Source: a virus. From it: a stretch of DNA of 64,000 bases. Location: the IMG/VR virus record IMGVR_UViG_3300030294_000005, positions 62,001-126,000 of that record. One strand, written 5' to 3'. The notes beneath the pieces were generated by a model. It did no database searches and was not told the DNA's origin. It was given only the letters and a program-made list of their open reading frames with translations. Within the stretch, counting starts at the first letter, position 1; every line of letters starts with the position of its first letter. This document shows, in pieces, positions 44,760 through 52,275 of this stretch. The translations under genes were made by a program, and so were the position numbers.

Positions 44760-45986
44760 TTACTTATCTTTATTTTCTATTACTTCATCTACAGGTTCTC
44801 CTATAACTTCATCTATATTATATTCTTCTTTCTCATAAGTACGTTTATATTCAGGAGTTAATGTGTCATACATAGACTTACCTAAAACTAAATTTATAAT
44901 AGGTTCTACTGTTTCTTGTATTTCCATAGCTAATATTCTTATTTCAGCTTGAGCATGAATATCTGTTCTCAATGCTAGGAATGCTATTAATGATTTAAAT
45001 GTAAATGTCATATATAATGACGTTTGGGCATTGTTTGGTAAGTATGCTCTAGCATCTTCTGGTATTAATCTATTTTCACCTAATGATTTATCATTTAATT
45101 GATTATAGATTTTCATAAGTTCATCGCCTAATTCTTGTAATGTTAACTCACTTGTTGAACCATTAAATCCTATATTATATTTATAATTTACATCATATTT
45201 ATCTTTATATTTATCAGGGGAATTGAATCCAAACTTTTCCGCACAATAATCTACATATCTTTGTGATAGTTGGGTTATTCCATTTCTATGTCTATCTACT
45301 TGTTGAGATATAATTCTTGATATATCTTTAAATAATATAGTGATAGAGCAGAAGTCTAATAAATCTTCTAATGAAAATATCTTATTAGTTTCATTATAGA
45401 TATACATGATATCATCCATGTTTACAATAGAGACGTTGGCACTTAATACTTTATTATTAAAAACAGCTGGATAAGTACAATCTAAATCTATAAATTTAGA
45501 TTCTGACATTATTTCATCTTCTATAAAATCATTTAAATATTCCTTATTAATATTATAGAGATTATTTAATATGATTTTTGCAATAGAATTATCTTGATTA
45601 TCTATATTTCTAAAGATATGTTTATATCCTCTTATAGAACCTCCAATAAGAAAATGTATTTCTTTTCCTATATATTTTATTTTTATATTTAAATATTTAC
45701 ATAGAGTTTCTATTTCTGCTAACTCTATTAGATTTTCTATGTCTAATTGTAATATAAGATATATTACTATATTAGAATGCTCTAGAATTGATTCATGCCC
45801 AGTTGCTACTCTTCTTTTTATATAATCTAATTTAGCTTGTATTCCTACCTCTCCATCTTTGTCATAGCATATTTTACATGCATCATGTATGATATCAATA
45901 TGATTATTAGAATATATGAATTTATCATATACTCCTTTGGTAAATAGTTTATGTTTTTTAATTAGTGATGATAATAATTTCTTCAT
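44760..45986 (-). CDS. thyX: flavin-dependent thymidylate synthase ThyX
   Basis: 408 residues, longer than usual ThyX (about 220-250). Visible landmarks: GHESILEHSNIVIYL at 63-77 (FAD-binding His region), then an insertion of about 140 residues (80-220), then SQQVDRHRNGITQLSQRYVD from 227 containing the ThyX motif, then EDARAYLPNNAQTSLYMTFT from 310 and ALRTDIHAQAEIRILAMEI. The signature is RHR-x6-S, one residue shorter than the textbook RHR-x7-S. ThyX makes dTMP from dUMP with methylene-folate and NADPH. Located near the phage thymidylate kinase, giving a short dTTP supply route. Confidence 0.88.
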   Translation of the reverse strand: MKKLLSSLIKKHKLFTKGVYDKFIYSNNHIDIIHDACKICYDKDGEVGIQAKLDYIKRRVATGHESILEHSNIVIYLILQLDIENLIELAEIETLCKYLNIKIKYIGKEIHFLIGGSIRGYKHIFRNIDNQDNSIAKIILNNLYNINKEYLNDFIEDEIMSESKFIDLDCTYPAVFNNKVLSANVSIVNMDDIMYIYNETNKIFSLEDLLDFCSITILFKDISRIISQQVDRHRNGITQLSQRYVDYCAEKFGFNSPDKYKDKYDVNYKYNIGFNGSTSELTLQELGDELMKIYNQLNDKSLGENRLIPEDARAYLPNNAQTSLYMTFTFKSLIAFLALRTDIHAQAEIRILAMEIQETVEPIINLVLGKSMYDTLTPEYKRTYEKEEYNIDEVIGEPVDEVIENKDK

Positions 45987-46289
45987 ATTAATTAATCCCC
46001 TTCCCTTTATATATTTATTAATCTGTTATAATTTATATATATTAATAATATACTCTAAGGATTTTGAATTTTATCAGAATTTAAATACCCTACTATGTCT
46101 TGTTTATAATATCAATATCTTATAATTAATATTTATAATTTTATTATTATAATATTTAATCATAATTTAAATTTTATAGTTATAGTTGATTAATTTTTTA
46201 TTTAAAAAAAATATAATTAAAATAATTATTTTGATGTTATGTATGAAATTTTTTTTAATTTAGAAAAAATAATATAGTAGGAAACCCTA
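45987..46289. other. 303-base gap: promoter region of thyX and AT-rich spacer
   Basis: On the minus strand ATTATAACAGATTAATAAAT (about 46013-46032) is a partial match to the promoter consensus, close before the thyX start, with AGAGTATATTATTAATATAT further up. The rest is nearly pure A/T with poly-A/T runs and no supported gene on either strand. The left end of the next gene's terminator occupies 46264-46289. Confidence 0.4.
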
Positions 46290-46296
46290 CTATATT
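46264..46296 (-). terminator. Rho-independent terminator
   Basis: Minus-strand stem AATATAGTAGG/CCTACTATATT with a GTTT loop, then ATTTTTTC. The stop codon of the 46290 gene is within the stem. Confidence 0.8.
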
Positions 46297-46748
46297 GTAC
46301 TATATTCTTCATGAAATATTTTATAACTATAATGCTTAATAATATTTAACTTATTATTTAGTGATAAATCTTCAAAATTATTTAATTTGCAACAATTTAC
46401 ACATTTAATAATATTATCTTTTTTATCAAGTGTATGATGACCACCAGATTCACATTCACAATATTTATATAATAACATCTTAACCATATCATTTACATTC
46501 TTCTGTTGTGCAAATTCATTTGTCTTTGTATTCAGAAATCTATATGTATTACTATTACATCTATCACCATAATATTTTTCACTCTCATGTACTATAATAT
46601 ATGCTATTCCTTTATCATTATAGTATAATTTAACATTTCCTATATCCTTAGATGTGGGAGTGATTAGATTTAATCTCTTTTTCATTATATCAAAATTTTC
46701 TATCTCGTCTCCATCAATCTCTTGGAATATTCCTATTATCTTATTCAT
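46290..46748 (-). CDS. hypothetical protein with zinc-ribbon-like C-terminus
   Basis: 152 residues. The N-terminal half is strand-rich (IGIFQEIDGDEIENF, DIGNVKLYYNDKGIAYIIVH). Residues about 105-135 contain CECESGGHHTLDKKDNIIKC-VNCC, a plausible Cys/His zinc site. Own promoter copy 30 bases upstream and own terminator: another single-gene cassette. Function unknown. Confidence 0.55.
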   Translation of the reverse strand: MNKIIGIFQEIDGDEIENFDIMKKRLNLITPTSKDIGNVKLYYNDKGIAYIIVHESEKYYGDRCNSNTYRFLNTKTNEFAQQKNVNDMVKMLLYKYCECESGGHHTLDKKDNIIKCVNCCKLNNFEDLSLNNKLNIIKHYSYKIFHEEYSTI

Positions 46749-46777
46749 CTTAATATCTCCTTTTTAATTATATTAAT

Positions 46778-46804
46778 TTTATTCATTGTTATAATATATA
46801 ATTA
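46778..46804 (-). promoter_or_regulatory. promoter-like motif, minus strand
   Basis: Minus-strand AATTATATATTATAACAATG then AATAAAA, essentially the consensus, 30 bases before the 46748 start. Confidence 0.7.
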
Positions 46805-46822
46805 AAATTAATAAGATATGCA

Positions 46823-46920
46823 AATGACAAAATCCCGCCAGTGGAAATCAATCCACTGGCGAGTATGCAATAAAGGAAAACATAAAGAGTAGAAGAACAA
46901 AGCGTTTAAATTATAGTTAT
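46823..46920 (-). ncRNA. candidate small RNA ending in a GC-rich hairpin
   Basis: In a 286-base gene-free gap. On the minus strand ATTATATATTTTTATAACTA then TAATTTAAACGC (46900-46935) resembles the promoter motif. About 80 bases later comes a perfect 10-base stem CGCCAGTGGA/TCCACTGGCG (46836-46861) with a 6-base loop, followed by GGGATTTTG. This hairpin is by far the most GC-rich short stretch in the area. A transcript of about 90-100 bases would result. No reading frame fits. The plus strand cannot be excluded. Confidence 0.4.
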
Positions 46921-46956
46921 AAAAATATATAATGATTCCTTTCAGAATCATTATAT
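46920..46956 (-). terminator. terminator after tmk
   Basis: Perfect 12-base stem ATATAATGATTC/GAATCATTATAT with a TGAAAG loop, then ATTTTTA on the minus strand, about 80 bases downstream of the thymidylate kinase stop. Confidence 0.7.
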
Positions 46957-47034
46957 ATATGATAAAATTTTAGGAGAGCTTTAAAAAAATGAAATATTAA
47001 TTACTATGGATAATTAAAAAGATTTACTATATAG

Positions 47035-47745
47035 TTAATTAAAATAATTATTTAATATGGTTAATATATTAGAAAATATAGTATCTTTATCAAATATATT
47101 TGATACTATAGTACCAGCCATATCATGGGATTCATAACATTTAACTATGTTCCATGATAATTTATTACATACATACTCATGATTAGCATCTAACTCTAAT
47201 TGATATTTTTTATTAGATTCATGTAAATCATTAATTATACCATCCTTAGAATCTCTATTATATAAATTTTTAAAATTCAATTCTACTGGGATATACATAA
47301 ATAATACAATATCTTCTTTATGAAGTTGATTCTTTCCATATTCTAAATCTATACACCAATCTATAAACTTATCTTTTTCTTCACTGATATTATATCTTGT
47401 AGATTGATACATTATATTAGATCCTACATAACGATCCATTATAATAGTATATCCATCTTTTAATAATTTATCAATATTTATCTTATCATTATATCTATTC
47501 AGAGCATAGAATAATGATATAGTATGTGGATCAATATCATATAATTTACCATAATCTCCTTTTAAATATTTTTTTACAAATATTGAAGAATTATTGTTAT
47601 AAGTTGGATATGATATTAATATAGTTTTACTATTCCAATGATTTCTAATATATTCAGTTAGTAGTTTAGCATTGGTTTCTTTAAAGCATCCATCTAATCC
47701 TTCAAGAGTTATCATTTTTCCTTTAATATTTTCTCTAGTTATCAT
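47035..47745 (-). CDS. tmk: thymidylate kinase
   Basis: 236 residues. N-terminal TLEGLDGCFKETNAKLL (13-29) is the P-loop region, ISLFYALNRYNDK near 85 is the substrate-binding 'LLFAADR' region, and YTIIMDRYVGSNIMYQSTRY near 108 contains the DR motif. The enzyme phosphorylates dTMP to dTDP. The P-loop is unusual: GLDGCFKET has Phe in place of the Gly before Lys and Glu-Thr after it. With ThyX nearby it gives the phage its own dTTP route, so its DNA probably contains thymine or a thymine-derived base and not uracil. Start follows GAGGAGTTTATAAA. Confidence 0.85.
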   Translation of the reverse strand: MITRENIKGKMITLEGLDGCFKETNAKLLTEYIRNHWNSKTILISYPTYNNNSSIFVKKYLKGDYGKLYDIDPHTISLFYALNRYNDKINIDKLLKDGYTIIMDRYVGSNIMYQSTRYNISEEKDKFIDWCIDLEYGKNQLHKEDIVLFMYIPVELNFKNLYNRDSKDGIINDLHESNKKYQLELDANHEYVCNKLSWNIVKCYESHDMAGTIVSNIFDKDTIFSNILTILNNYFN

Positions 47746-47786
47746 TTTATAAACTCCTCTACATTAATATATTAATATATATTTTA

Positions 47787-47815
47787 AGTATATATTATAT
47801 GTATGTAAGAATAAT
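47787..47815 (+). promoter_or_regulatory. promoter-like motif, plus strand
   Basis: AAGTATATATTATATGTATG then TAAGAATAA, a reasonable copy of the consensus, 32 bases before the first HTH/alpha-CTD-like gene. Confidence 0.5.
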
Positions 47816-47846
47816 AATAAATTTATAAAATGAAAGGATGATTAAA

Positions 47847-48263
47847 ATGCTACAACTAAGTGATAGGGATACAAAAATTTCAAAAAGACTTCTTAATGGA
47901 GAAAACAAAAATGAATTAGCAAAGGAGTATCATATATCAATATCTACAATTAATCATATATATAGAATGTATAATTATAGAGTAGAAATATGCAGTGGAG
48001 TTATTGGAAAAGATAAGAATCAAACCTCTATACTTATATATATATTAAAATATGATAAAGCATCTTTTAAAACTTTAGATAGAGAAAGATATTCTACTAT
48101 AGAACTTGTAGTAAAATTATTTAATACGGATAAGATTGAGAAGATTATTAATATAAGAAACATGGGTGTAAAAACTATGAAATATATTGCCGATTGTTTG
48201 AAAGAGGATAATTACACTATAAGTAAAGTAGTACAGGATTATATAGACGAAAGGATGATTTAA
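47847..48263 (+). CDS. HTH plus RNAP alpha-CTD-like regulator, copy 1
   Basis: 138 residues. The start MLQLSDRDTKIS is chosen by match to copy 2 and by AAAGGATGATTAAA before it. Residues 10-45 form a resolvase-type helix-turn-helix (ISKRLLNGENKNELAKEYHI with STINHIYRMYNYRV). Residues about 70-125 resemble the C-terminal domain of RNA polymerase alpha (a helix-hairpin-helix): KTLDRERYSTIELVVKLFNT, then IRNMGVKTMKYIADCLKEDN. A DNA-binding transcription factor, or alpha-CTD mimic, is the natural reading. Directly followed by its paralog. Confidence 0.6.
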   Translation: MLQLSDRDTKISKRLLNGENKNELAKEYHISISTINHIYRMYNYRVEICSGVIGKDKNQTSILIYILKYDKASFKTLDRERYSTIELVVKLFNTDKIEKIINIRNMGVKTMKYIADCLKEDNYTISKVVQDYIDERMI

Positions 48264-48267
48264 TATG
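48218..48267 (+). repeat. 50-bp exact repeat at the end of copy 1
   Basis: Identical to 48630-48679. Codes the last residues (SKVVQDYIDERMI), the ribosome site GAAAGGATG and the next gene's ATG. Identity exceeds that of the rest of the genes, so it marks a recent duplication or gene conversion, or selection on the translation-coupling site. Confidence 0.9.
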
Positions 48268-48675
48268 TTATATTTAAGTGATAGAGATATTGAGATATCA
48301 AAAAGGATTATAGATGGAGAATCTATAAGTAAATTAACAAAAGAATATAATATACCAAAAAGCACTATTAGAAGATTATATAATATGTATAATTATAGAG
48401 TATATATATATGATAAAGCTATTAAAAAAGAAGATATGCCATTGATTATATATACTTTAAAATTTGACATGAGATGTTTTAGTGTATTAAATAGAAATAA
48501 ATATTATACTATAGATTCTGTAGTAGAATTATTTAATACAGATAGGATTGAGGAGATTACTAATATGAGAAATATGGGTATAAGAAATATAAAATTCATA
48601 GTTGATTGCTTAAAAAATAATAATTATGGTATAAGTAAAGTAGTACAGGATTATATAGACGAAAGGATGATTTAA
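48265..48675 (+). CDS. HTH plus RNAP alpha-CTD-like regulator, copy 2
   Basis: 136 residues, paralog of the preceding gene along its whole length. The helix-turn-helix is ISKRIIDGESISKLTKEYNI with KSTIRRLYNMYNYRV. The alpha-CTD-like part reads FSVLNRNKYYTIDSVVELFN, then MRNMGIRNIKFIVDCLKNNN, close to the pattern LxxxxIxTxxxLvxx...NlGxksxxEIxxxL. It begins one base after the stop of copy 1, with its ribosome site inside that gene's last codons, so the pair is coupled. Confidence 0.6.
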   Translation: MLYLSDRDIEISKRIIDGESISKLTKEYNIPKSTIRRLYNMYNYRVYIYDKAIKKEDMPLIIYTLKFDMRCFSVLNRNKYYTIDSVVELFNTDRIEEITNMRNMGIRNIKFIVDCLKNNNYGISKVVQDYIDERMI

Positions 48676-48679
48676 TATG
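48630..48679 (+). repeat. 50-bp exact repeat at the end of copy 2
   Basis: Second copy of the repeat at 48218-48267; here it provides the ribosome site and ATG for the P-loop-like gene at 48677. Confidence 0.9.
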
Positions 48680-49021
48680 AAAATATTAAGAACTGATAGA
48701 CAAATGGGTAAGACTGGACTATTAATTAAAAAATCTCATGATGAATGGAGATATATAATATGTAAAGATAGACAAAGAGTAGAAGTTATACAATCTATGG
48801 CAGTTGAAATGAAATTATATATACCATTTCCAATAATGGTAGATGAATTACCTCTTCTTAGTCATAATATAAAAGAGGTATTAGTAGATGACATAGAAGA
48901 TGTTTTAGAATATATGATAGGTAAGAAGATAGAATTAGCTACTACATCATGTAAGATAATAACTAAGGAGGATTGTATTAATGAGATTAAGAACAAAAAA
49001 GAGTTACCTGGAGATATCTAA
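48677..49021 (+). CDS. P-loop-like mini-protein
   Basis: 114 residues. Opens with LRTDRQMGKTGLLIKKSHDE, whose RQMGKTxxLI resembles the Walker A start of terminase/helicase-type ATPases, followed by YIICKDRQRVEVIQSMAVEM and KEVLVDDIEDVLEYMIGK, where VLVDD looks like a Walker B strand. It stops after about one third of a usual ATPase domain, so either it is a stand-alone nucleotide-binding fragment or a domesticated remnant. Its end overlaps the next gene by 41 bases. Confidence 0.5.
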   Translation: MKILRTDRQMGKTGLLIKKSHDEWRYIICKDRQRVEVIQSMAVEMKLYIPFPIMVDELPLLSHNIKEVLVDDIEDVLEYMIGKKIELATTSCKIITKEDCINEIKNKKELPGDI

Positions 49022-49529
49022 ATATATAATAGATCAATTCTGGTATCTAAAGAATGATAAGTCATTACATATAGAAATTAATAATATAAAAAGTATTTCA
49101 CTTGCTAGATTTACTATTAAAGGTGAACAGAAGAAAATAACCATACGACAGAATATAATAAAATTAGTTAGTGTTTATCCAGAAATATATAATAATATTA
49201 TCAATACTGCGAATGTTTATTTAAATTATATTATAGGTGAAAATAGCTTAGATAATAATGATGCATTGTTTGTATTTATATTATTACATGAGTTAGGACA
49301 TCTAGCATTTAGATTTGTTTATAATAATAAATTTGGAATAGATTTAAATAAATTAAAACGTATGTTATTAATTGATAGACTCACATTTGCTACAACTACA
49401 AATGATGATAAAAATATAAGTATATATAAAGATCATTTTAGTTCTGATGAAATATATGCAAATATGTTTGCATATAAAAACTTTCCAAGAATTTGGTACA
49501 TATTAAAGAATAAAAAATACGTTAAATAA
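48981..49529 (+). CDS. putative HExxH zinc metalloprotein, no. 1
   Basis: 182 residues, start after AAGGAGGATTGTATTA, overlapping the previous gene. Residues near 95 read ALFVFILLHELGHLAFRFVY, with the HELGH zinc-binding motif of gluzincin/metallopeptidases, and SSDEIYANMFAYKNFPR about 60 residues later gives a plausible third ligand (DEIYANMFA). Secreted or ImmA-like peptidases have this architecture, but no signal peptide is visible. Peptidase activity is inferred, not shown. Confidence 0.55.
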   Translation: MRLRTKKSYLEISKYIIDQFWYLKNDKSLHIEINNIKSISLARFTIKGEQKKITIRQNIIKLVSVYPEIYNNIINTANVYLNYIIGENSLDNNDALFVFILLHELGHLAFRFVYNNKFGIDLNKLKRMLLIDRLTFATTTNDDKNISIYKDHFSSDEIYANMFAYKNFPRIWYILKNKKYVK

Positions 49530-49543
49530 AGGAGACTAATTTA

Positions 49544-49906
49544 ATGAAAATAATAGATTTGGATGAAATAAAAAATAAAAAAAATGAAGAATTAGAAGAG
49601 GTATATAAAGAAGCTATTAAAGATGCATATGATGATTATCTTAGATCTAAAATATTTTTATATATTAAAACATATGAAATAGAGATGTCAGATTCTGATA
49701 TAGAATTTATATCAAATGTAGATTTTGATATATTATTTAATTTCATATATCTTGACTGTCTACATGCTTTAAGTATTCATAAAAAAGATAAAATATTATT
49801 TAATGAACCATCGACTATTGTACAAGACATTGATTTAATTTTAAATTCTTTAATACCTGATATATTAGATCATTTAAAAGAACGATATGAAAATAAATTA
49901 GAATAG
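49544..49906 (+). CDS. hypothetical acidic protein
   Basis: 120 residues, helical and acidic (LDEIKNKKNEELEEVYKEAI, then LRSKIFLYIKTYEIEMSDSD). Starts after AAAGGAGACTAATTTA; the next gene begins 9 bases after its stop. No family recognised; co-transcribed with the HExxH genes on both sides. Confidence 0.5.
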   Translation: MKIIDLDEIKNKKNEELEEVYKEAIKDAYDDYLRSKIFLYIKTYEIEMSDSDIEFISNVDFDILFNFIYLDCLHALSIHKKDKILFNEPSTIVQDIDLILNSLIPDILDHLKERYENKLE

Positions 49907-49915
49907 GAGGATGCT

Positions 49916-50671
49916 ATGAGATTTGAGTTAGAACGACAATTGATAGATTATACACATATGGTATTTGATTATTTTAATGGAAAAGTTAATAATATTCCAG
50001 CAAAAATAAATATAAGAAATAATAAAGATAAGAATATATTAGGAAATAATATGTTCAATATAGTCAATCTATATCTGTGGAATATAATAGATAATTACTG
50101 GGATGAGGATAGTATTAAAGAGCATATTATATATAATATTGTTCATGAATTATCTCATATAGGACAAGATATAGATTATTATATATACAGTATAGATAAT
50201 GATTACAATAAATTAAAAGAAAATGAAAATAATTATAACACGTACAAATATTTAAATGACAATATAAACTCTATATCCTTAGATTTAGGAATAGTTTTTA
50301 ATAATACTAATATACATAATAACTATATATATTTTAGTAAATATAGTAATTATAAAAGATTCGCATTAGAAGAGTATTACAAACACTGTATAAAAACTAT
50401 GTTATACAATGATACTAATAAAGATATATCACAAGAGGTAGATTTAGCATTTAAAATTGATAGTTTATCATTTGTAATAAATCATGTAGAATTTCCAATA
50501 AAAAAATATAATGTTATAAATCAAGATGTAAATGGATTTAATAATATAATAGAAGCATACAACAATACTAATACATCAATATCCTCTACTATTATAACAC
50601 AAAACTATGCAACTATTTGCATAAATTCAATTGTATACTTACATTATAATTTTAATATAGTGCAAGTATGA
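49916..50671 (+). CDS. putative HExxH zinc metalloprotein, no. 2
   Basis: 251 residues. Residues near 75 read IIYNIVHELSHIGQDIDYYI, with HELSH; a later FALEEYYKHCIKTMLYNDTN may supply the third ligand (EEYYKH). The N-terminus (RQLIDYTHMVFDYFNGKVNN) resembles the start of the first HExxH protein in style. Starts after AGGAGGATGCT. It ends the unit before a strong terminator. Metallopeptidase is likely; substrate unknown. Confidence 0.5.
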   Translation: MRFELERQLIDYTHMVFDYFNGKVNNIPAKINIRNNKDKNILGNNMFNIVNLYLWNIIDNYWDEDSIKEHIIYNIVHELSHIGQDIDYYIYSIDNDYNKLKENENNYNTYKYLNDNINSISLDLGIVFNNTNIHNNYIYFSKYSNYKRFALEEYYKHCIKTMLYNDTNKDISQEVDLAFKIDSLSFVINHVEFPIKKYNVINQDVNGFNNIIEAYNNTNTSISSTIITQNYATICINSIVYLHYNFNIVQV

Positions 50672-50680
50672 TAGCTATAG

Positions 50681-50724
50681 TATAAAGTAGTACCAAAATT
50701 TGGTATTACTTTATATTTTTTTTT
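50681..50724 (+). terminator. Rho-independent terminator
   Basis: 17-base stem TATAAAGTAGTACCAAA/TTTGGTATTACTTTATA with one G-T pair and almost no loop, then nine T. Ends the 47847-50671 operon. Confidence 0.85.
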
Positions 50725-50773
50725 AAATAAATCCCTACATATAGGTAAAAACTAAAAGGGAGACGATTTTAAT

Positions 50774-51361
50774 ATGATAACTAAAAAATTTGACAAGTTA
50801 GTATTATCAATATCTAATAAAGGAATACCATGTTTGTGGGAGAATGGTGGTAAAATAACTGATGATTTCGGACAATCATTTATTATAGCAGATAAACAAT
50901 CCAAACCTAAAAAACCTTTATATATAAGAACAGATCCAAAACCTAACAGTGGACATGCTCTAATACCTGTAAGATTACATGATATCATTATTGTTTGTAA
51001 GGTTAGGGATGAAGTGTCAACTATTCAAATTTATTCCATATCTAAAATAGATTTAGAAGAGAAATTAGCTTATGTTGATATGATAAATTCATTTGAAAAT
51101 GGAGAATGGGCAGCAGTTTCAAATCCTATATATGATACTGCTATAGCAGCAGCTACATTAAAAGCAAAAACTGTAAATTGTATTGATGTAGTATATGTTC
51201 TTGATAAAGATTTCAGAAAAGATTATGTTAAAAGTAATGATTCACAATATAAAAAAGAAGAAGTTAAGATTGATATCTTAGAATCTAATGAGGAAGTTAA
51301 AATAAAAAGTGAAGAGGCCGTAGGAAAGATTGGTGATCATGAACCTCAAATAGCAGTATAA
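50774..51361 (+). CDS. conserved-looking hypothetical protein
   Basis: 195 residues. Strand-rich with LVLSISNKGIPCLWENGGKI near 10, KPLYIRTDPKPNSGHALIPV near 50, RLHDIIIVCKVRDEVSTIQI and AAVSNPIYDTAIAAATLKAK. The last 40 residues are an acidic tail (KKEEVKIDILESNEEVKIKS). Starts after AAGGGAGACGATTTTAAT and sits alone between two terminators. No family recognised; the Gly/Pro strands resemble a virion protein. Confidence 0.5.
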   Translation: MITKKFDKLVLSISNKGIPCLWENGGKITDDFGQSFIIADKQSKPKKPLYIRTDPKPNSGHALIPVRLHDIIIVCKVRDEVSTIQIYSISKIDLEEKLAYVDMINSFENGEWAAVSNPIYDTAIAAATLKAKTVNCIDVVYVLDKDFRKDYVKSNDSQYKKEEVKIDILESNEEVKIKSEEAVGKIGDHEPQIAV

Positions 51362-51381
51362 TTAGTAATAATTTTTTAATT

Positions 51382-51418
51382 ATATCAGATGCGTAATTGC
51401 ATCTGATATTTATTTTTT
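51382..51418 (+). terminator. Rho-independent terminator
   Basis: Perfect 11-base stem ATATCAGATGC/GCATCTGATAT with a GTAATT loop, then TTATTTTTT. Follows the 50774 gene. Confidence 0.85.
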
Positions 51419-51447
51419 AACATTATTATAATAGGAGGTGATTAAGT

Positions 51448-52224
51448 ATGCGTGATCCATTAGGACTAATGGAAGCTGAAACAAAAGATCAACCATTTTC
51501 TGTAATAAAATTAGATAGTATACCAGATTTTGATATTGAAGATTATGATTTAATGGATTCAAAAGAATTTCAAAAATTTTTATATTCAATAGAAAATATT
51601 GCTAGAGTATCGTTTGAATATAGAGCTATAATAGCATATCTAAGAGAAAATATGGATATGAATAAATGTAGTGTTTTCGAAAATATAAATAATATAGATA
51701 CTACAAAAGTTAAAATAGAAATTCATCATCATCCATTTTCATTATATGATATAACTATTATTGTATATAATAAGAGGTTATATAATAGAGAATCTATAGA
51801 TGAAGAATTAGTTGCAAAAGAAGTTATGTATTTACATTATGCACTACTAATTGGATTAATACCATTATCAGAAACTGTTCATGAATTAGTTCATAATCAA
51901 TATCTATTTATACCAAATAGTAATGTTATGGGAAAATATGAAGAATTCTATAATATGTATAAAGATTTTATGACTCCAGAGAATATAGATATATATGAAA
52001 GAACTGTTGCTTTTAGTAATTCATATGATGAATCTAAACAAAATCATATATTAGATAAAAGCTATATTTATGTAGATTTAACTGGTTCTTATGACATTCC
52101 TACTTATCAAAGTGTAATAGATTCAATGAGTCATAAAATAAAAGAATTAAAATCTAGTAATAATGTAGATATGACGTTTGAATTACCAAAAAAGAAGAGA
52201 GTTATAAGTTTCTTAGATAAATAA
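51448..52224 (+). CDS. conserved phage protein with HELVH motif
   Basis: 258 residues. Blocks near 90-165 read KIEIHHHPFSLYDITIIVYN, then VAKEVMYLHYALLIGLIPLS, then ETVHELVHNQYLFIPNSNVM. The HELVH fits HExxH, but the surrounding conserved His (HHHPF, LHY) suggest a different metal or structural site, so it may not be a peptidase. I recall the same blocks in unnamed late proteins of large Firmicutes phages. Starts after AGGAGGTGATTAAGT. Confidence 0.5.
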   Translation: MRDPLGLMEAETKDQPFSVIKLDSIPDFDIEDYDLMDSKEFQKFLYSIENIARVSFEYRAIIAYLRENMDMNKCSVFENINNIDTTKVKIEIHHHPFSLYDITIIVYNKRLYNRESIDEELVAKEVMYLHYALLIGLIPLSETVHELVHNQYLFIPNSNVMGKYEEFYNMYKDFMTPENIDIYERTVAFSNSYDESKQNHILDKSYIYVDLTGSYDIPTYQSVIDSMSHKIKELKSSNNVDMTFELPKKKRVISFLDK

Positions 52225-52275
52225 ATATATTTTACTGAAACATACTATTAAAAAATAATTAGGAGGTATTATAAA

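Noticed and set aside
46836-46861. GC-rich hairpin as part of a tRNA
   Set aside because: No acceptor stem, anticodon loop or T-loop sequence can be built around it; no tRNA-like cloverleaf was found anywhere in the window.
47035-47745. Uracil-DNA phage like PBS1/AR9 because of jumbo-phage traits
   Set aside because: The phage carries ThyX and thymidylate kinase, which supply dTTP; that argues for thymine-containing DNA.
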